Of a DNA stretch of 64,000 nt, positions 17,095-25,206 are shown one piece after another. The first letter of the stretch is position 1; the number at the start of each line of letters is the position of its first letter. Under the pieces are notes generated by a model that saw only the letters and a program-made list of their open reading frames with translations, was not told where the DNA came from and ran no database searches. Source of the stretch: Fictibacillus solisalsi (lineage in GTDB: Bacteria > Bacillota > Bacilli > Bacillales > Fictibacillaceae); NCBI RefSeq assembly GCF_900103485.1, contig NZ_FNHW01000001.1, positions 3,183,057 through 3,247,056 of the forward strand. Reading direction: 5' to 3'. Position numbers and translations under genes: made by a program.

Positions 17095-18237
17095 TTAAAA
17101 TTCTTCTAAATAATTTGGATTTACTGGCTTACCCGGTGCATTTTTACTATAGCTCCCACCATGCCATCCCTTTAGATGTTCCTTACCGGTTACAGGATAA
17201 ATTAATTCTCCTTTATTAGATATATGTGGATAATTCATAGCATTGTAAGTATGGTGCCCAATTACCGGTTGCCCATTATGCTTAGGTTTTTTTCCAATTA
17301 ATATCTCTTGTTTTTGTTCATTAGTCCAATTCCTTGTTGGAGGTTCTCCATCTATAATTCTTTTCTTTTCTTGCTTCCAAAATTGATTAACTCCTGCAGC
17401 CCTTCTTTTGGAAAATCTTTTATCCCACTGATATCTTTTATATTCTTCTTTTGTTACTGTTCGATTTTCAATCTTTTCCATTATTTTTTTCTGCTGAGCT
17501 CTACTTAAAGATTTATAAGGGGTAATCTTAGGTGTTATATCAAGCCCTGATTTCTGAGCCCTTTGGGCAATAATTTTTTCACCTACAGCTACTTTTTTAT
17601 TACCTAGACCAATTACATCCGCCGACCCAACAACTCTCCTCGCTGCCTGCCCTTCCTTCGTCACACCAATCACTTTATCAGCCGTTCTCACAACCTTGAA
17701 TGCCTTAACGCCCTTCCCAATTGGGGTAAGCCCAAAGACAAACATTCCTCCGGCCAAAACTCTTCCCCATCCAGAGATTTTTTCTCCGGTGGCTGGGTCA
17801 ATGCCGGTGGCGGCGCGCTGGGCGTCATATATTCCGCTTAGTTCTCCTGCAGCATCTTTTGCGAGCTTGCCTGCATCAATGCCATCTGTCTTGCCTGGAT
17901 CCTTGAACCGGTCGTCGTACTTGGCAAGGATGGCTGTGGCCTGGGTGAGCGAGAGCGGTACGTTATCGGCTCCAGAGGCCTTATGGGCAAAATAGGAGAG
18001 CCAGGCGGCCTGGTATTCGAGAGTGTGTACGATCGTTTGGCTCGTTTCTTTTATACTACCATTTACGGCGGAAATCTGTCCCGAAAACGGAGGCGGGAAT
18101 TCAGAACGAGAGAGGATGGAACTGGCTTTTTCAGTCTCTCTTTCCAGGCTGTGCTGAAGGTTCTTCGCCCGGTTTTGATGCTCCAGCATTCGTTTGGACA
18201 GGCTTGCCAGCCGATTCGGTTCGATTTTGATTTCCAT
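17095..18237 (-). CDS. T7SS-type polymorphic toxin with GHH (HNH/Endo VII) nuclease end
   Basis: 380 residues in three parts. Residues 1-95 are helical and resemble the small T7SS effector (YwqI/SACOL2603-type) domain. Residues about 140-190 (YDAQRAATGIDPATGEKISG, then WGRVLAGGMFVFGLTPIGKG) match the pre-toxin PT-TG linker. The basic C-terminus carries the GHH nuclease signature GHHTYNAMNYPHI (about 327-339) and HLKGWHGG (about 354-361). Expected activity is DNA or RNA cleavage in a rival cell after export by the type VII system. SD AGGAGGGA precedes the ATG. No secretion-machine genes are in the window. The LXG-proper domain is absent; the delivery domain is the shorter type. Confidence 0.85.
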   Translation of the reverse strand: MEIKIEPNRLASLSKRMLEHQNRAKNLQHSLERETEKASSILSRSEFPPPFSGQISAVNGSIKETSQTIVHTLEYQAAWLSYFAHKASGADNVPLSLTQATAILAKYDDRFKDPGKTDGIDAGKLAKDAAGELSGIYDAQRAATGIDPATGEKISGWGRVLAGGMFVFGLTPIGKGVKAFKVVRTADKVIGVTKEGQAARRVVGSADVIGLGNKKVAVGEKIIAQRAQKSGLDITPKITPYKSLSRAQQKKIMEKIENRTVTKEEYKRYQWDKRFSKRRAAGVNQFWKQEKKRIIDGEPPTRNWTNEQKQEILIGKKPKHNGQPVIGHHTYNAMNYPHISNKGELIYPVTGKEHLKGWHGGSYSKNAPGKPVNPNYLEEF

Positions 18238-18252
18238 GAAGTCCCTCCTGCC

Positions 18253-18624
18253 TTATTTCGTTGATTCCTGCTTCTTCAGTGCTTCTTTCATTTCGTGAAG
18301 GGACACCATTAACCTGGATCGTTCGCCCTCCAAATAATAGATCCAGTACTCCATGTAATAGACTTGCTGTCCAATGTCCCCTTTAAACATTGATAGGGTC
18401 TTATCCAGCGACTCATACATGTCCTTGTATTCCTGCTGCTTCTTTCCCTTCCAGATGTCTTCCCTAGTTTCCTGAGTCACATCACGAGCAATATTCTGAG
18501 ATAGCGTATTTGTCTCTTTTTGCAAGGTAAGAAGGCCTAGCTGAACCTCTTTAATTTGCTGTATATCCCGATTAATCGATTCGATCTGCCTTTGTACACG
18601 AACCCCATCCATAAACCCGAGCAT
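18253..18624 (-). CDS. DUF5082 (YwqH-like) T7SS partner protein
   Basis: Coiled-coil protein of 123 residues that contains a W-x-G turn (DIWKGKKQQEY) between helical halves, like the YwqH-type proteins encoded immediately upstream of LXG-type toxins. Such proteins act as export partners or chaperones of the toxin N-terminus. The ATG at 18624 lies 9 bases after AAAGGAGG; the ATG at 18633 is too close to it. It is 15 bases upstream of the toxin gene. Confidence 0.8.
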   Translation of the reverse strand: MLGFMDGVRVQRQIESINRDIQQIKEVQLGLLTLQKETNTLSQNIARDVTQETREDIWKGKKQQEYKDMYESLDKTLSMFKGDIGQQVYYMEYWIYYLEGERSRLMVSLHEMKEALKKQESTK

Positions 18625-18686
18625 ACCGGCCATCCTCCTTTCGCCCTTAGATCTTTACCGTACAAATCCCTATAAAAGATAGTCAC

Positions 18687-18739
18687 CATCCTATTTTACC
18701 TTATTTTGTTAATCCTTTAACTCTATCCTTTTTACCAAC
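18687..18739 (-). promoter_or_regulatory. Conserved upstream element, copy B
   Basis: A 53-bp block about 90 percent identical to 9131-9182, including the dyad GTTAA-AGGA-TTAAC on the minus strand. It lies 63 bases before the chosen YwqH-like start (54 from the alternative). Probable common promoter or regulator site. Confidence 0.55.
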
Positions 18740-18812
18740 TTTTATTTATTAGCTAAAAACTTTTTTACAATCATTTCATCACATGATCGATCATCTAATA
18801 TTCATAAAGTAA

Positions 18813-18842
18813 TTGACAATTTCGACAAGTTATTATTATTAT
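18813..18842 (+). promoter_or_regulatory. Sigma-A promoter of the glpP-like operon
   Basis: TTGACA (18813-18818), 18-base spacer, TATTAT (18837-18842). It lies 35 bases before the glpP-like start. Confidence 0.7.
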
Positions 18843-18845
18843 CTA

Positions 18846-18859
18846 TGTAAACGCTTTAA
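18846..18859. promoter_or_regulatory. Catabolite-responsive element (cre) candidate
   Basis: TGTAAACGCTTTAA fits the CcpA cre consensus except for one position near its 3' end, and it overlaps the expected transcription start. It would place the operon under carbon catabolite repression. Confidence 0.65.
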
Positions 18860-18876
18860 TAAATAGGTGAGTCTTC

Positions 18877-19440
18877 ATGAGTAATAGCTTTATACTAGAA
18901 AACACAGTCATACCATCTGTCAGAGATCTTAAACAACTAAGCATGGCACTTAAAAGTGTATCTCCCATTATTCTCCTTTCTGAGACTCACATTGGGAATT
19001 TACAGAGCTTAACGAGAAAATGCCATGAATCGAATAAAAAAGTCATTGTGCACCTGGATCTGGTCGGGGGCTTAAATAAGGATCCCATCGGACTGAAGAT
19101 GCTTCGTGATCTGTTTAAAGTAGATGGCATTATCTCCCCCAATGTTAAAATTATTAACCAGGCAAAAGATTTAGGTTTGTTCAGCATTCATCGTCTTTTT
19201 TTGCTCGATTCCCGATCTTTGGAAACCGGCTTAAAAAGTACAAACGGCAGCCAATTGGATGCCATTGAAGTATTGCCTGGTCCCTTTGCGAAAAATTTTA
19301 TCGAGCAGATCAAAACGTACAAAAAAGCTCCTGTTTTGGCTGGAGGTTTTATATCCGCAAAGGAAGACGTTAAAGAGCTCTTCAATGCCGGCTTTCATGG
19401 CATTACTACCAGCAGTTCCGAGCTATGGAAAACAAAATAG
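18877..19440 (+). CDS. GlpP-family antiterminator
   Basis: 187 residues of the glycerol-3-phosphate-responsive antiterminator family: TVIPSVRDLKQL at the start, VIVHLDLVGGLNKDPIGLKML, VDGIISPNVKIINQAKDLGL and APVLAGGFISAKEDVKELF. B. subtilis GlpP binds leader RNA of glp genes when glycerol-3-phosphate is present. Here the following genes are not glp genes but a PTS-type permease, a sugar kinase and others, with a long terminator hairpin directly after this gene. I infer a paralogue tuned to that operon, perhaps to a different phosphorylated polyol or ketose. Confidence 0.85.
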   Translation: MSNSFILENTVIPSVRDLKQLSMALKSVSPIILLSETHIGNLQSLTRKCHESNKKVIVHLDLVGGLNKDPIGLKMLRDLFKVDGIISPNVKIINQAKDLGLFSIHRLFLLDSRSLETGLKSTNGSQLDAIEVLPGPFAKNFIEQIKTYKKAPVLAGGFISAKEDVKELFNAGFHGITTSSSELWKTK

Positions 19441-19465
19441 TTTAGATGGGTGATGTGACATCGAT

Positions 19466-19520
19466 AAAACCCTGCAGGGCACTAGCAAAAGCTAGTGTTC
19501 TGTAGGGTTTTTTATTTTTT
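19466..19520 (+). terminator. Leader terminator, likely target of the GlpP-like protein
   Basis: A 21-bp stem (19466-19486 with 19491-19511, three G-U pairs, loop AAAA) is followed by TTTTTTATTTTTT. It separates the glpP-like gene from the transport and catabolic genes, as in glp leaders. Readthrough is probably controlled by the upstream product (inference). A strong ribosome site AAGGAGGTGA at 19521-19530 follows with no fitting main start. Confidence 0.8.
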
Positions 19521-19579
19521 AAGGAGGTGAGGCACAGAAACTTTGATTGGCTTGTAAAACTAATAAGGGGGAGATGTAA

Positions 19580-20842
19580 ATGGGAATCATCAATTCCATC
19601 ATTCAATTAGGACCTGCCGTTATGATGCCGATTATCTTTTTTATCTTGGCCTTGGTCTTCCGAATTAAAATCGGTCAGGGGTTTAAAGCCGCTATGTTGA
19701 TTGGCATTGGTTTTGTCGGGATCAACCTGGTAATCGGTTTGCTTCTGGACTCCTTGGGACCAGCAGCACAAGCAATGGTTGACCGCTTTGGATTAAAATT
19801 AACCGTTGTAGATCCAGGATGGCCTGTAGGTGCAACGATAGGCTGGGGTACTCCTATTGTTCCATTTGTTGTATTTGGAGCAATTATTTTGAATCTCGTT
19901 CTGTTACTATTAAAGTTAACAAAAACAGTAAATATTGACATTTTTAATTACTGGCAATTTATGCTGACAGGTGGTGTGGTTTATGCCATTACAAAAAGCA
20001 TTACCATCTCAGTCATCGTTTCATTGCTGCATTTTCTCATCGCCATTATCATTGCGGACTTAACAGCCAAACGAATTCAAGAGGAGTTTGACCTGAAGGG
20101 TATTTCCTTCGCTCACGCTACCTCCGCAATCTTTGTTCCGATTGGGATGGGGATGAATTGGCTGATCGAAAGGATCCCGGGTCTAAGGAATGTCAAAGCT
20201 TCACCAGATGAGATTACAAAGAAATATGGGATTATGGGTGAACCGCTGACATTAGGTTCGATTTTGGGTGTTCTATTAGGCATACTAGCCGGCTTTAATG
20301 TGGCTGATATTCTTACACTTGGTATAAAGGTTGCTGCCGTCATGGTGCTGTTGCCTTCCATGATTAATATCCTGGTGCAAGGATTAGACATTATCCGGGA
20401 AGCGGCCGAAGCGTTACTAAAAAAGCGATTTCCTGACCGTGAGTTCTACATTGGCCTTGATACTGCGCTGCTGGTTGGAAACCCCGCGGTTCTTGCTACA
20501 GGGTTGCTGTTGATTCCGGGTGCCCTACTGCTGGCCATTTTGCTGCCTGGAAACAAGGTCCTTCCTTTTGTCGATTTGGCCTCGCTGGTTTTCCTTATTC
20601 CAATGGCAGCTCCATATTTAAAGAAAAATTTGATTCGGTTATTTATTACCGGACTTGTGATTGTCACGCTAGTCTTGTATGCGGGTACTTCAATCGCTCC
20701 TTATTACACGGAAGCTGCGGAAATGGTTAATGTAAAACTGCCGGCCAATGTATCATCAACGACAGAGTTAGCCAATCTGGTTGGAGGTGCGACCACTCCA
20801 TTAGGCTGGATTTTCATCGAGTTATCTAAGCTATTTTCTTAA
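19580..20842 (+). CDS. EIIC-type permease of the galactitol (GAT) PTS family
   Basis: Membrane transporter of 420 residues with about 11 hydrophobic segments and GAT-family EIIC features (VVDPGWPVGATIGWGTPIVPF, FAHATSAIFVPIGMGMNW, LLVGNPAVLATGLLLIPGAL). No EIIA or EIIB gene lies in the operon, while a sugar kinase follows directly. I therefore suspect it imports the free polyol or sugar without PTS phosphorylation, or borrows EIIB from elsewhere. GGGGGAG precedes the ATG at 19580. Confidence 0.85.
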   Translation: MGIINSIIQLGPAVMMPIIFFILALVFRIKIGQGFKAAMLIGIGFVGINLVIGLLLDSLGPAAQAMVDRFGLKLTVVDPGWPVGATIGWGTPIVPFVVFGAIILNLVLLLLKLTKTVNIDIFNYWQFMLTGGVVYAITKSITISVIVSLLHFLIAIIIADLTAKRIQEEFDLKGISFAHATSAIFVPIGMGMNWLIERIPGLRNVKASPDEITKKYGIMGEPLTLGSILGVLLGILAGFNVADILTLGIKVAAVMVLLPSMINILVQGLDIIREAAEALLKKRFPDREFYIGLDTALLVGNPAVLATGLLLIPGALLLAILLPGNKVLPFVDLASLVFLIPMAAPYLKKNLIRLFITGLVIVTLVLYAGTSIAPYYTEAAEMVNVKLPANVSSTTELANLVGGATTPLGWIFIELSKLFS

Positions 20843-20856
20843 AGGAGCTGACGGTT

Positions 20857-22362
20857 ATGCCAAAGTTTATATTAGGAATTGATAATGGCGGAACGGTTAC
20901 CAAAGCAGGACTATTTACGTTAGACGGTAAAGAACTGGCAGTAGCCAGCCGTACCACAGAAATGTTTATGCCTGCACCCGGCCACACCGAAAGAAATATG
21001 CATGAGCTGTGGGATGCCAATGTTCAGGTCATTCAAGAAGTATTACAGCAATCGGGAATTGACCCTGACTATATTGTTGGAATCGCTACTACCGGACATG
21101 GAAACGGAATCTATTTAGTGGATGAGAATGGAGAGCCTGTAACAAATGGAATTATATCGACTGATTCAAGGGCAAAAGACATTATTAGTGAATGGAATGA
21201 CGATGGCACAGCAAATAAAGTACTTCCAAAGACAATGCAATCCCTCTGGGCGGGTCAACCGGCAGCCTTATTAGCCTGGTTTAAGAAACATCAACCCGAA
21301 GTCCTTTCCCAGACTCGTTGGATATTCATGTGCAAGGATTACATTCGCTATAAGCTTACAGGTAAGCCCCATGCAGAAATCACAGATATCTCCGGATCCA
21401 GCCTCTTTAACATCAGGGAACGGAAGTACGATGAGGAGATCCTTCGTACATTGGGGATTGAAGAAGTCTTTACCAAACTGCCCCCTGTAAAATACTCCGG
21501 GGAAATCTGTGGATATGTAACAGAGGAGGCAGCACAGCTCACCGGGCTGAAAGCAGGGACTCCAGTAGCTGGAGGATTATTTGATATTGATGCCTCTGCT
21601 ATCGCAACAGGAATCACCGATGAAGAGAAACTGTGTATCGTTGCAGGAACATGGAGTATTAACGAATATATAACGAAAGAACCAGTCGTTGATAAAGAAC
21701 TGTTCATGACATCGATCTACTGTATTCCCGGGTACTGGCTGACCCTTGAAGGGAGCCCCACTTCTGCCAGCAACCTGGAGTGGTTTGTCAAAGAATATTT
21801 CAATCACGAATACGAAGAAGCAAAGAAACGAAAGATCTCCGTTTATGAGCTGTGTAATGAAATGGTTGAAAAAACACAACCCACTGAATCCAATATCCTG
21901 TTCTTCCCCTTTTTGTTTGGGTCGAATGTCCACCCTAACGCAAAGGCATGCTTCTTTGGATTTAACGGCTGGCATACAAAGGCTCATATGTTAAGAGCCC
22001 TCTATGAGGGAGTCGTGTTTGGCCATAAAATTCATGTTGATAAATTATTGAAATACCGAAAAAAGCCCGAAATCATTCGAATTGCGGGAGGAGCGACTCG
22101 GTCGGAGGTTTGGATGCAGATGTTTGCCGATATCCTTCAAACACCCATTGAAGTCGTTGAAGGAACCGAACAAGGAACATTAGGTGCTGCCATCTGTGCC
22201 GCCGTTGCAACCGGACAGTACCCCTCCTTTACCGAGGCCGCTCAAGAAATGATAAAAGTGGGAAAAACATATACCCCTGATCAACAGTGCCAGGCTGTAT
22301 ATGAGGAAAAATATAGGTATTTTAATAAAGTACTTGATGCACTGGAGCCTATTTGGCAATAA
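20857..22362 (+). CDS. FGGY-family carbohydrate kinase (L-xylulokinase/erythritol kinase-like)
   Basis: ATP-dependent sugar or polyol kinase of 501 residues. It shows the N-terminal phosphate loop LGIDNGGTVTKAGLF, GGLFDIDASAIATGI, VAGTWSINEY and the C-terminal IAGGATRSEVWMQMFADIL. The overall sequence is closest in my judgement to LyxK/EryA-type kinases. It starts 14 bases after the permease gene and probably phosphorylates the imported substrate, giving the signal for the GlpP-like antiterminator (inference). Confidence 0.88.
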   Translation: MPKFILGIDNGGTVTKAGLFTLDGKELAVASRTTEMFMPAPGHTERNMHELWDANVQVIQEVLQQSGIDPDYIVGIATTGHGNGIYLVDENGEPVTNGIISTDSRAKDIISEWNDDGTANKVLPKTMQSLWAGQPAALLAWFKKHQPEVLSQTRWIFMCKDYIRYKLTGKPHAEITDISGSSLFNIRERKYDEEILRTLGIEEVFTKLPPVKYSGEICGYVTEEAAQLTGLKAGTPVAGGLFDIDASAIATGITDEEKLCIVAGTWSINEYITKEPVVDKELFMTSIYCIPGYWLTLEGSPTSASNLEWFVKEYFNHEYEEAKKRKISVYELCNEMVEKTQPTESNILFFPFLFGSNVHPNAKACFFGFNGWHTKAHMLRALYEGVVFGHKIHVDKLLKYRKKPEIIRIAGGATRSEVWMQMFADILQTPIEVVEGTEQGTLGAAICAAVATGQYPSFTEAAQEMIKVGKTYTPDQQCQAVYEEKYRYFNKVLDALEPIWQ

Positions 22363-22382
22363 CCAAGGAGTTGATGGTCGTA

Positions 22383-23141
22383 ATGAACCTTAATTTAATC
22401 GGAAAGACAGCTATTGTAACGGGGGGCTCAAGAGGTGTAGGACGCGCAATCACCCTGGCGCTTGCCCAAGAAGGTGCCAATGTTGTCGTTAATTACAACA
22501 ACAGTCAATCGGCAGCAGATGAAACGGTCAATCAGATCAAACAATCCGGGGGCGGCGCCATTGCAGTTCAAGCCAACTTAGATAACCCCGATGATTGCCG
22601 AAAGCTAATTGAGACCGCTAAAGAAGCCTTTGGCACAGTAGATATTTTAGTCAACAATGCAGGTATCTGGCCCAAAAACTGGGTAAAGGACATTTCCTTG
22701 GATGAATGGAACCATACCATGCAAGTGAACCTGACCTCTGTCTTTCTTACCTGTCAAACGTTCGTTCAAATGTTATCCGAAGAAAAGAGAAAAGGAAAAA
22801 TATTAAACATTACCTCCCAGGCTGCTTTTCACGGCTCTACCACGGGTCACTCCCACTATGCTGCAAGTAAAGCCGGTGTTGTTTCCTTTACGGTTTCCCT
22901 GGCAAGAGAGGTGGCGGGGCAAGGTATCAATGTAAACGCACTGGCTTTGGGAATTGTGGAAACCGACATGATCGGTGATGCCCTGCAGAAGAACAAAGAC
23001 TACTATGTAAACCGTATTCCACTTGGCAGGGTGGCACAGCCCAATGAAATTGCGGATATCGCAGCATTTCTGGTATCGGAAAGAGCAAACTACATCACCG
23101 GAGCCACCCTGGATGCCACCGGCGGCATGCTGATGAGATAA
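22383..23141 (+). CDS. Short-chain dehydrogenase/reductase
   Basis: NAD(P)-dependent oxidoreductase of 252 residues with the cofactor motif VTGGSRGVGRAI, NNAG (LVNNAGIWPKNW), catalytic Ser in NITSQAAF and YAASK. It probably oxidises the polyol or its phosphate to a ketose. Start: ATG at 22383, 12 bases after AAGGAG (22365-22370); the ATG at 22374 would be only 3 bases from it. It is third among the operon's structural genes. Confidence 0.9.
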   Translation: MNLNLIGKTAIVTGGSRGVGRAITLALAQEGANVVVNYNNSQSAADETVNQIKQSGGGAIAVQANLDNPDDCRKLIETAKEAFGTVDILVNNAGIWPKNWVKDISLDEWNHTMQVNLTSVFLTCQTFVQMLSEEKRKGKILNITSQAAFHGSTTGHSHYAASKAGVVSFTVSLAREVAGQGINVNALALGIVETDMIGDALQKNKDYYVNRIPLGRVAQPNEIADIAAFLVSERANYITGATLDATGGMLMR

Positions 23142-23160
23142 GAAAAAGGAGAGAAACGAT

Positions 23161-24015
23161 ATGCTAGTTACGTTACAAGAAGTATTACAGGATGCTCGGC
23201 AAAAACAATATGCGGTACCTGCGTTTGACTGCATTGGCGATATCATGGTGCGAACCATCCTGGACACGGCGGAGAAGGAACAATCACCTGTCATTCTTAT
23301 GTGCCTGGAGCATAACCTGCGTGAGCCAAAGGGGTTTGCGTTTCTTGCGGAATATATTAAAACCGTTGCTTCTCAATACAGCATTCCAGTTGTCCTTCAT
23401 TTGGACCATGCCATGGATTTCCCCTTGGTTAAAGAAGCAATCGAACACGGATTTACTTCCGTGATGATTGATGGATCAAGCTTGCCTTTTGAGGAAAACA
23501 TCAAATTGACAAAAGAGGTCGCAGATTATGCCCATCCATACAAGATTAGTGTGGAAGCTGAATTGGGGCATGTGGGAGGAAATGAACTTGGCGGCAATTA
23601 TGGGACAGACTCCCTTCTGACGGAACCTGAACAGGTAGCCGAGTTTATTGAACGTACAAATTGTGATGCCCTTGCTGTGTCCATCGGGACGGCTCATGGC
23701 GTTTATCATGCGGAACCAAACTTAAATATCGAACGCACGAAAGAGATTAATAGAGTCAGTAAAGCCCCTCTTGTCCTGCATGGAGGATCCGGCACTCCCG
23801 AACATCAAATCAAAGAGGTGATAGCAAACGGAATTACGAAGGTGAACCTGTATGCAGACTGCAGAATCGCCATGGCCAACGGGCTGAAAGAAGCAGCGAA
23901 GAGTTTAAAGAGAATTGATCCTTTGCCAGAAGATATGCTGTCACCGATCAAACATTCGCTTGCAGAAGTCGTCGCACAAAAAATCCACTTACTGGGGTCC
24001 AATAATCGCGCATAG
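23161..24015 (+). CDS. Class II fructose/tagatose-bisphosphate aldolase family
   Basis: Zinc-dependent aldolase of 284 residues. Zinc and catalytic motifs are VVLHLDHAMDF, VEAELGHVGGNE, VSIGTAHGVYH, LVLHGGSGTPEHQI and KVNLYADCRIA. It should cleave a ketose phosphate to DHAP and an aldehyde; the exact substrate is open. GGAGAG lies just before the ATG. It is 19 bases after the SDR gene. Confidence 0.9.
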   Translation: MLVTLQEVLQDARQKQYAVPAFDCIGDIMVRTILDTAEKEQSPVILMCLEHNLREPKGFAFLAEYIKTVASQYSIPVVLHLDHAMDFPLVKEAIEHGFTSVMIDGSSLPFEENIKLTKEVADYAHPYKISVEAELGHVGGNELGGNYGTDSLLTEPEQVAEFIERTNCDALAVSIGTAHGVYHAEPNLNIERTKEINRVSKAPLVLHGGSGTPEHQIKEVIANGITKVNLYADCRIAMANGLKEAAKSLKRIDPLPEDMLSPIKHSLAEVVAQKIHLLGSNNRA

Positions 24016-24027
24016 GAGATGATTTTC

Positions 24028-25023
24028 TTGAAGTTGTTAGCCATATCCGATTTATTTATTCCTTCAGATGTGATGGAAAACGGTTTATCCAGTCTAAAAT
24101 CAAAAGGTATTGAAATTGAAGTAAGAGAATGGAACCATACCTCTTTAGAAATGCTGCAAAAGGATAATATCGAGGTGGAAACCAAAGGGCCTGAAGCGGT
24201 TTCAGTGCCAGAAGCGTTATATGAGGGAATTGAAGACTTTGATATGCTCATTGTTCATTTTGCACCCGTAACGAAAACGGTTCTTCAACGAGCAAAAAAA
24301 TTACAACTTGTTGGTGTTTTAAGGGGCGGTACAGAAAATATCGACCAGGAAGCCGCCGCTCAACAAAATATCGAAGTTCTTAATACGCCAGGACGAAACG
24401 CCAGAGCTGTGGCCGAATTTACTTTAGGAATGATTCTTTCTGAAGTAAGAAACATTGCCCGCTCCCATGCCGCATTAAAACAAGGAAACTGGATAAAGGA
24501 TTTTCCAAACAGTGATGCCATACCTGAACTTGCAGGCAAGACAGTAGGAATTATTGGCTTGGGCAATATTGGAATTCGGTTAGCCACGTACTTACATGCT
24601 TTAGAATGCAATATTATCGTTTTTGACGAGTACACGAATGACATACCTGCTCCCTATAAGAAAGTGGATCTTGATACTTTGCTAAGGGAATCAGATATCG
24701 TTTCCCTCCATCTGCGACTGAGCAAGGACACCCAGCACTTTATCGGCCAGGAGGAACTGGATCAAATGAAACCTTCCGCCGTACTTATTAACACTGCTCG
24801 CTCCGGCCTCATCGATGAAAAAGCATTAGTTCAACGTCTTAAGGAAAAGAAAATCATGGGAGCTGCCCTGGATGTCTTTGATCATGAACCGTTGGATGCA
24901 AATGATGAGCTAGTAAAGCTGGATAATGTAACGATTACGACTCACATTGCCGGCAGTACCATTGATGCTTTCAGGAATAGTCCTAAGCAGTTGGCAAAGG
25001 AAATCCTGAATAAATTAAGATAA
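24028..25023 (+). CDS. D-2-hydroxyacid dehydrogenase (PGDH/glyoxylate reductase-like)
   Basis: NAD-dependent dehydrogenase of 331 residues. The Rossmann loop is VGIIGLGNIGIRLA, and the catalytic Arg, Glu and His are seen in NTARSGL, DHEPLD and TTHIAGST. Start is TTG at 24028, because AGGAG directly abuts the ATG at 24019. As last gene of the operon it may reduce or oxidise the acid or aldehyde fragment from the aldolase step (inference). A 12-bp terminator hairpin follows. Confidence 0.88.
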   Translation: MKLLAISDLFIPSDVMENGLSSLKSKGIEIEVREWNHTSLEMLQKDNIEVETKGPEAVSVPEALYEGIEDFDMLIVHFAPVTKTVLQRAKKLQLVGVLRGGTENIDQEAAAQQNIEVLNTPGRNARAVAEFTLGMILSEVRNIARSHAALKQGNWIKDFPNSDAIPELAGKTVGIIGLGNIGIRLATYLHALECNIIVFDEYTNDIPAPYKKVDLDTLLRESDIVSLHLRLSKDTQHFIGQEELDQMKPSAVLINTARSGLIDEKALVQRLKEKKIMGAALDVFDHEPLDANDELVKLDNVTITTHIAGSTIDAFRNSPKQLAKEILNKLR

Positions 25024-25156
25024 AATACTTCCTCAATACTCAGGTGTAATCCAAGAGCGCTTATGAACAACAGAAGGCTTTAGCAAAGTCGAATATCCTC
25101 CAAAATTCGCTTGGCACACTTTAAAGACATACTGTCTCTGGGATTACCTCAATCAA

Positions 25157-25187
25157 AAAAGACGGTCCATAGAGGATCGTCTTTTTA
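25157..25187. terminator. Bidirectional terminator between convergent operons
   Basis: AAAAGACGGTCC and GGATCGTCTTTT form a 12-bp stem (one G-U pair) with a 5-base loop. It serves the polyol operon (plus) and the amino-sugar operon (minus). Confidence 0.9.
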
Positions 25188-25206
25188 GTAATCTGTTTCC
25201 ATTGAG

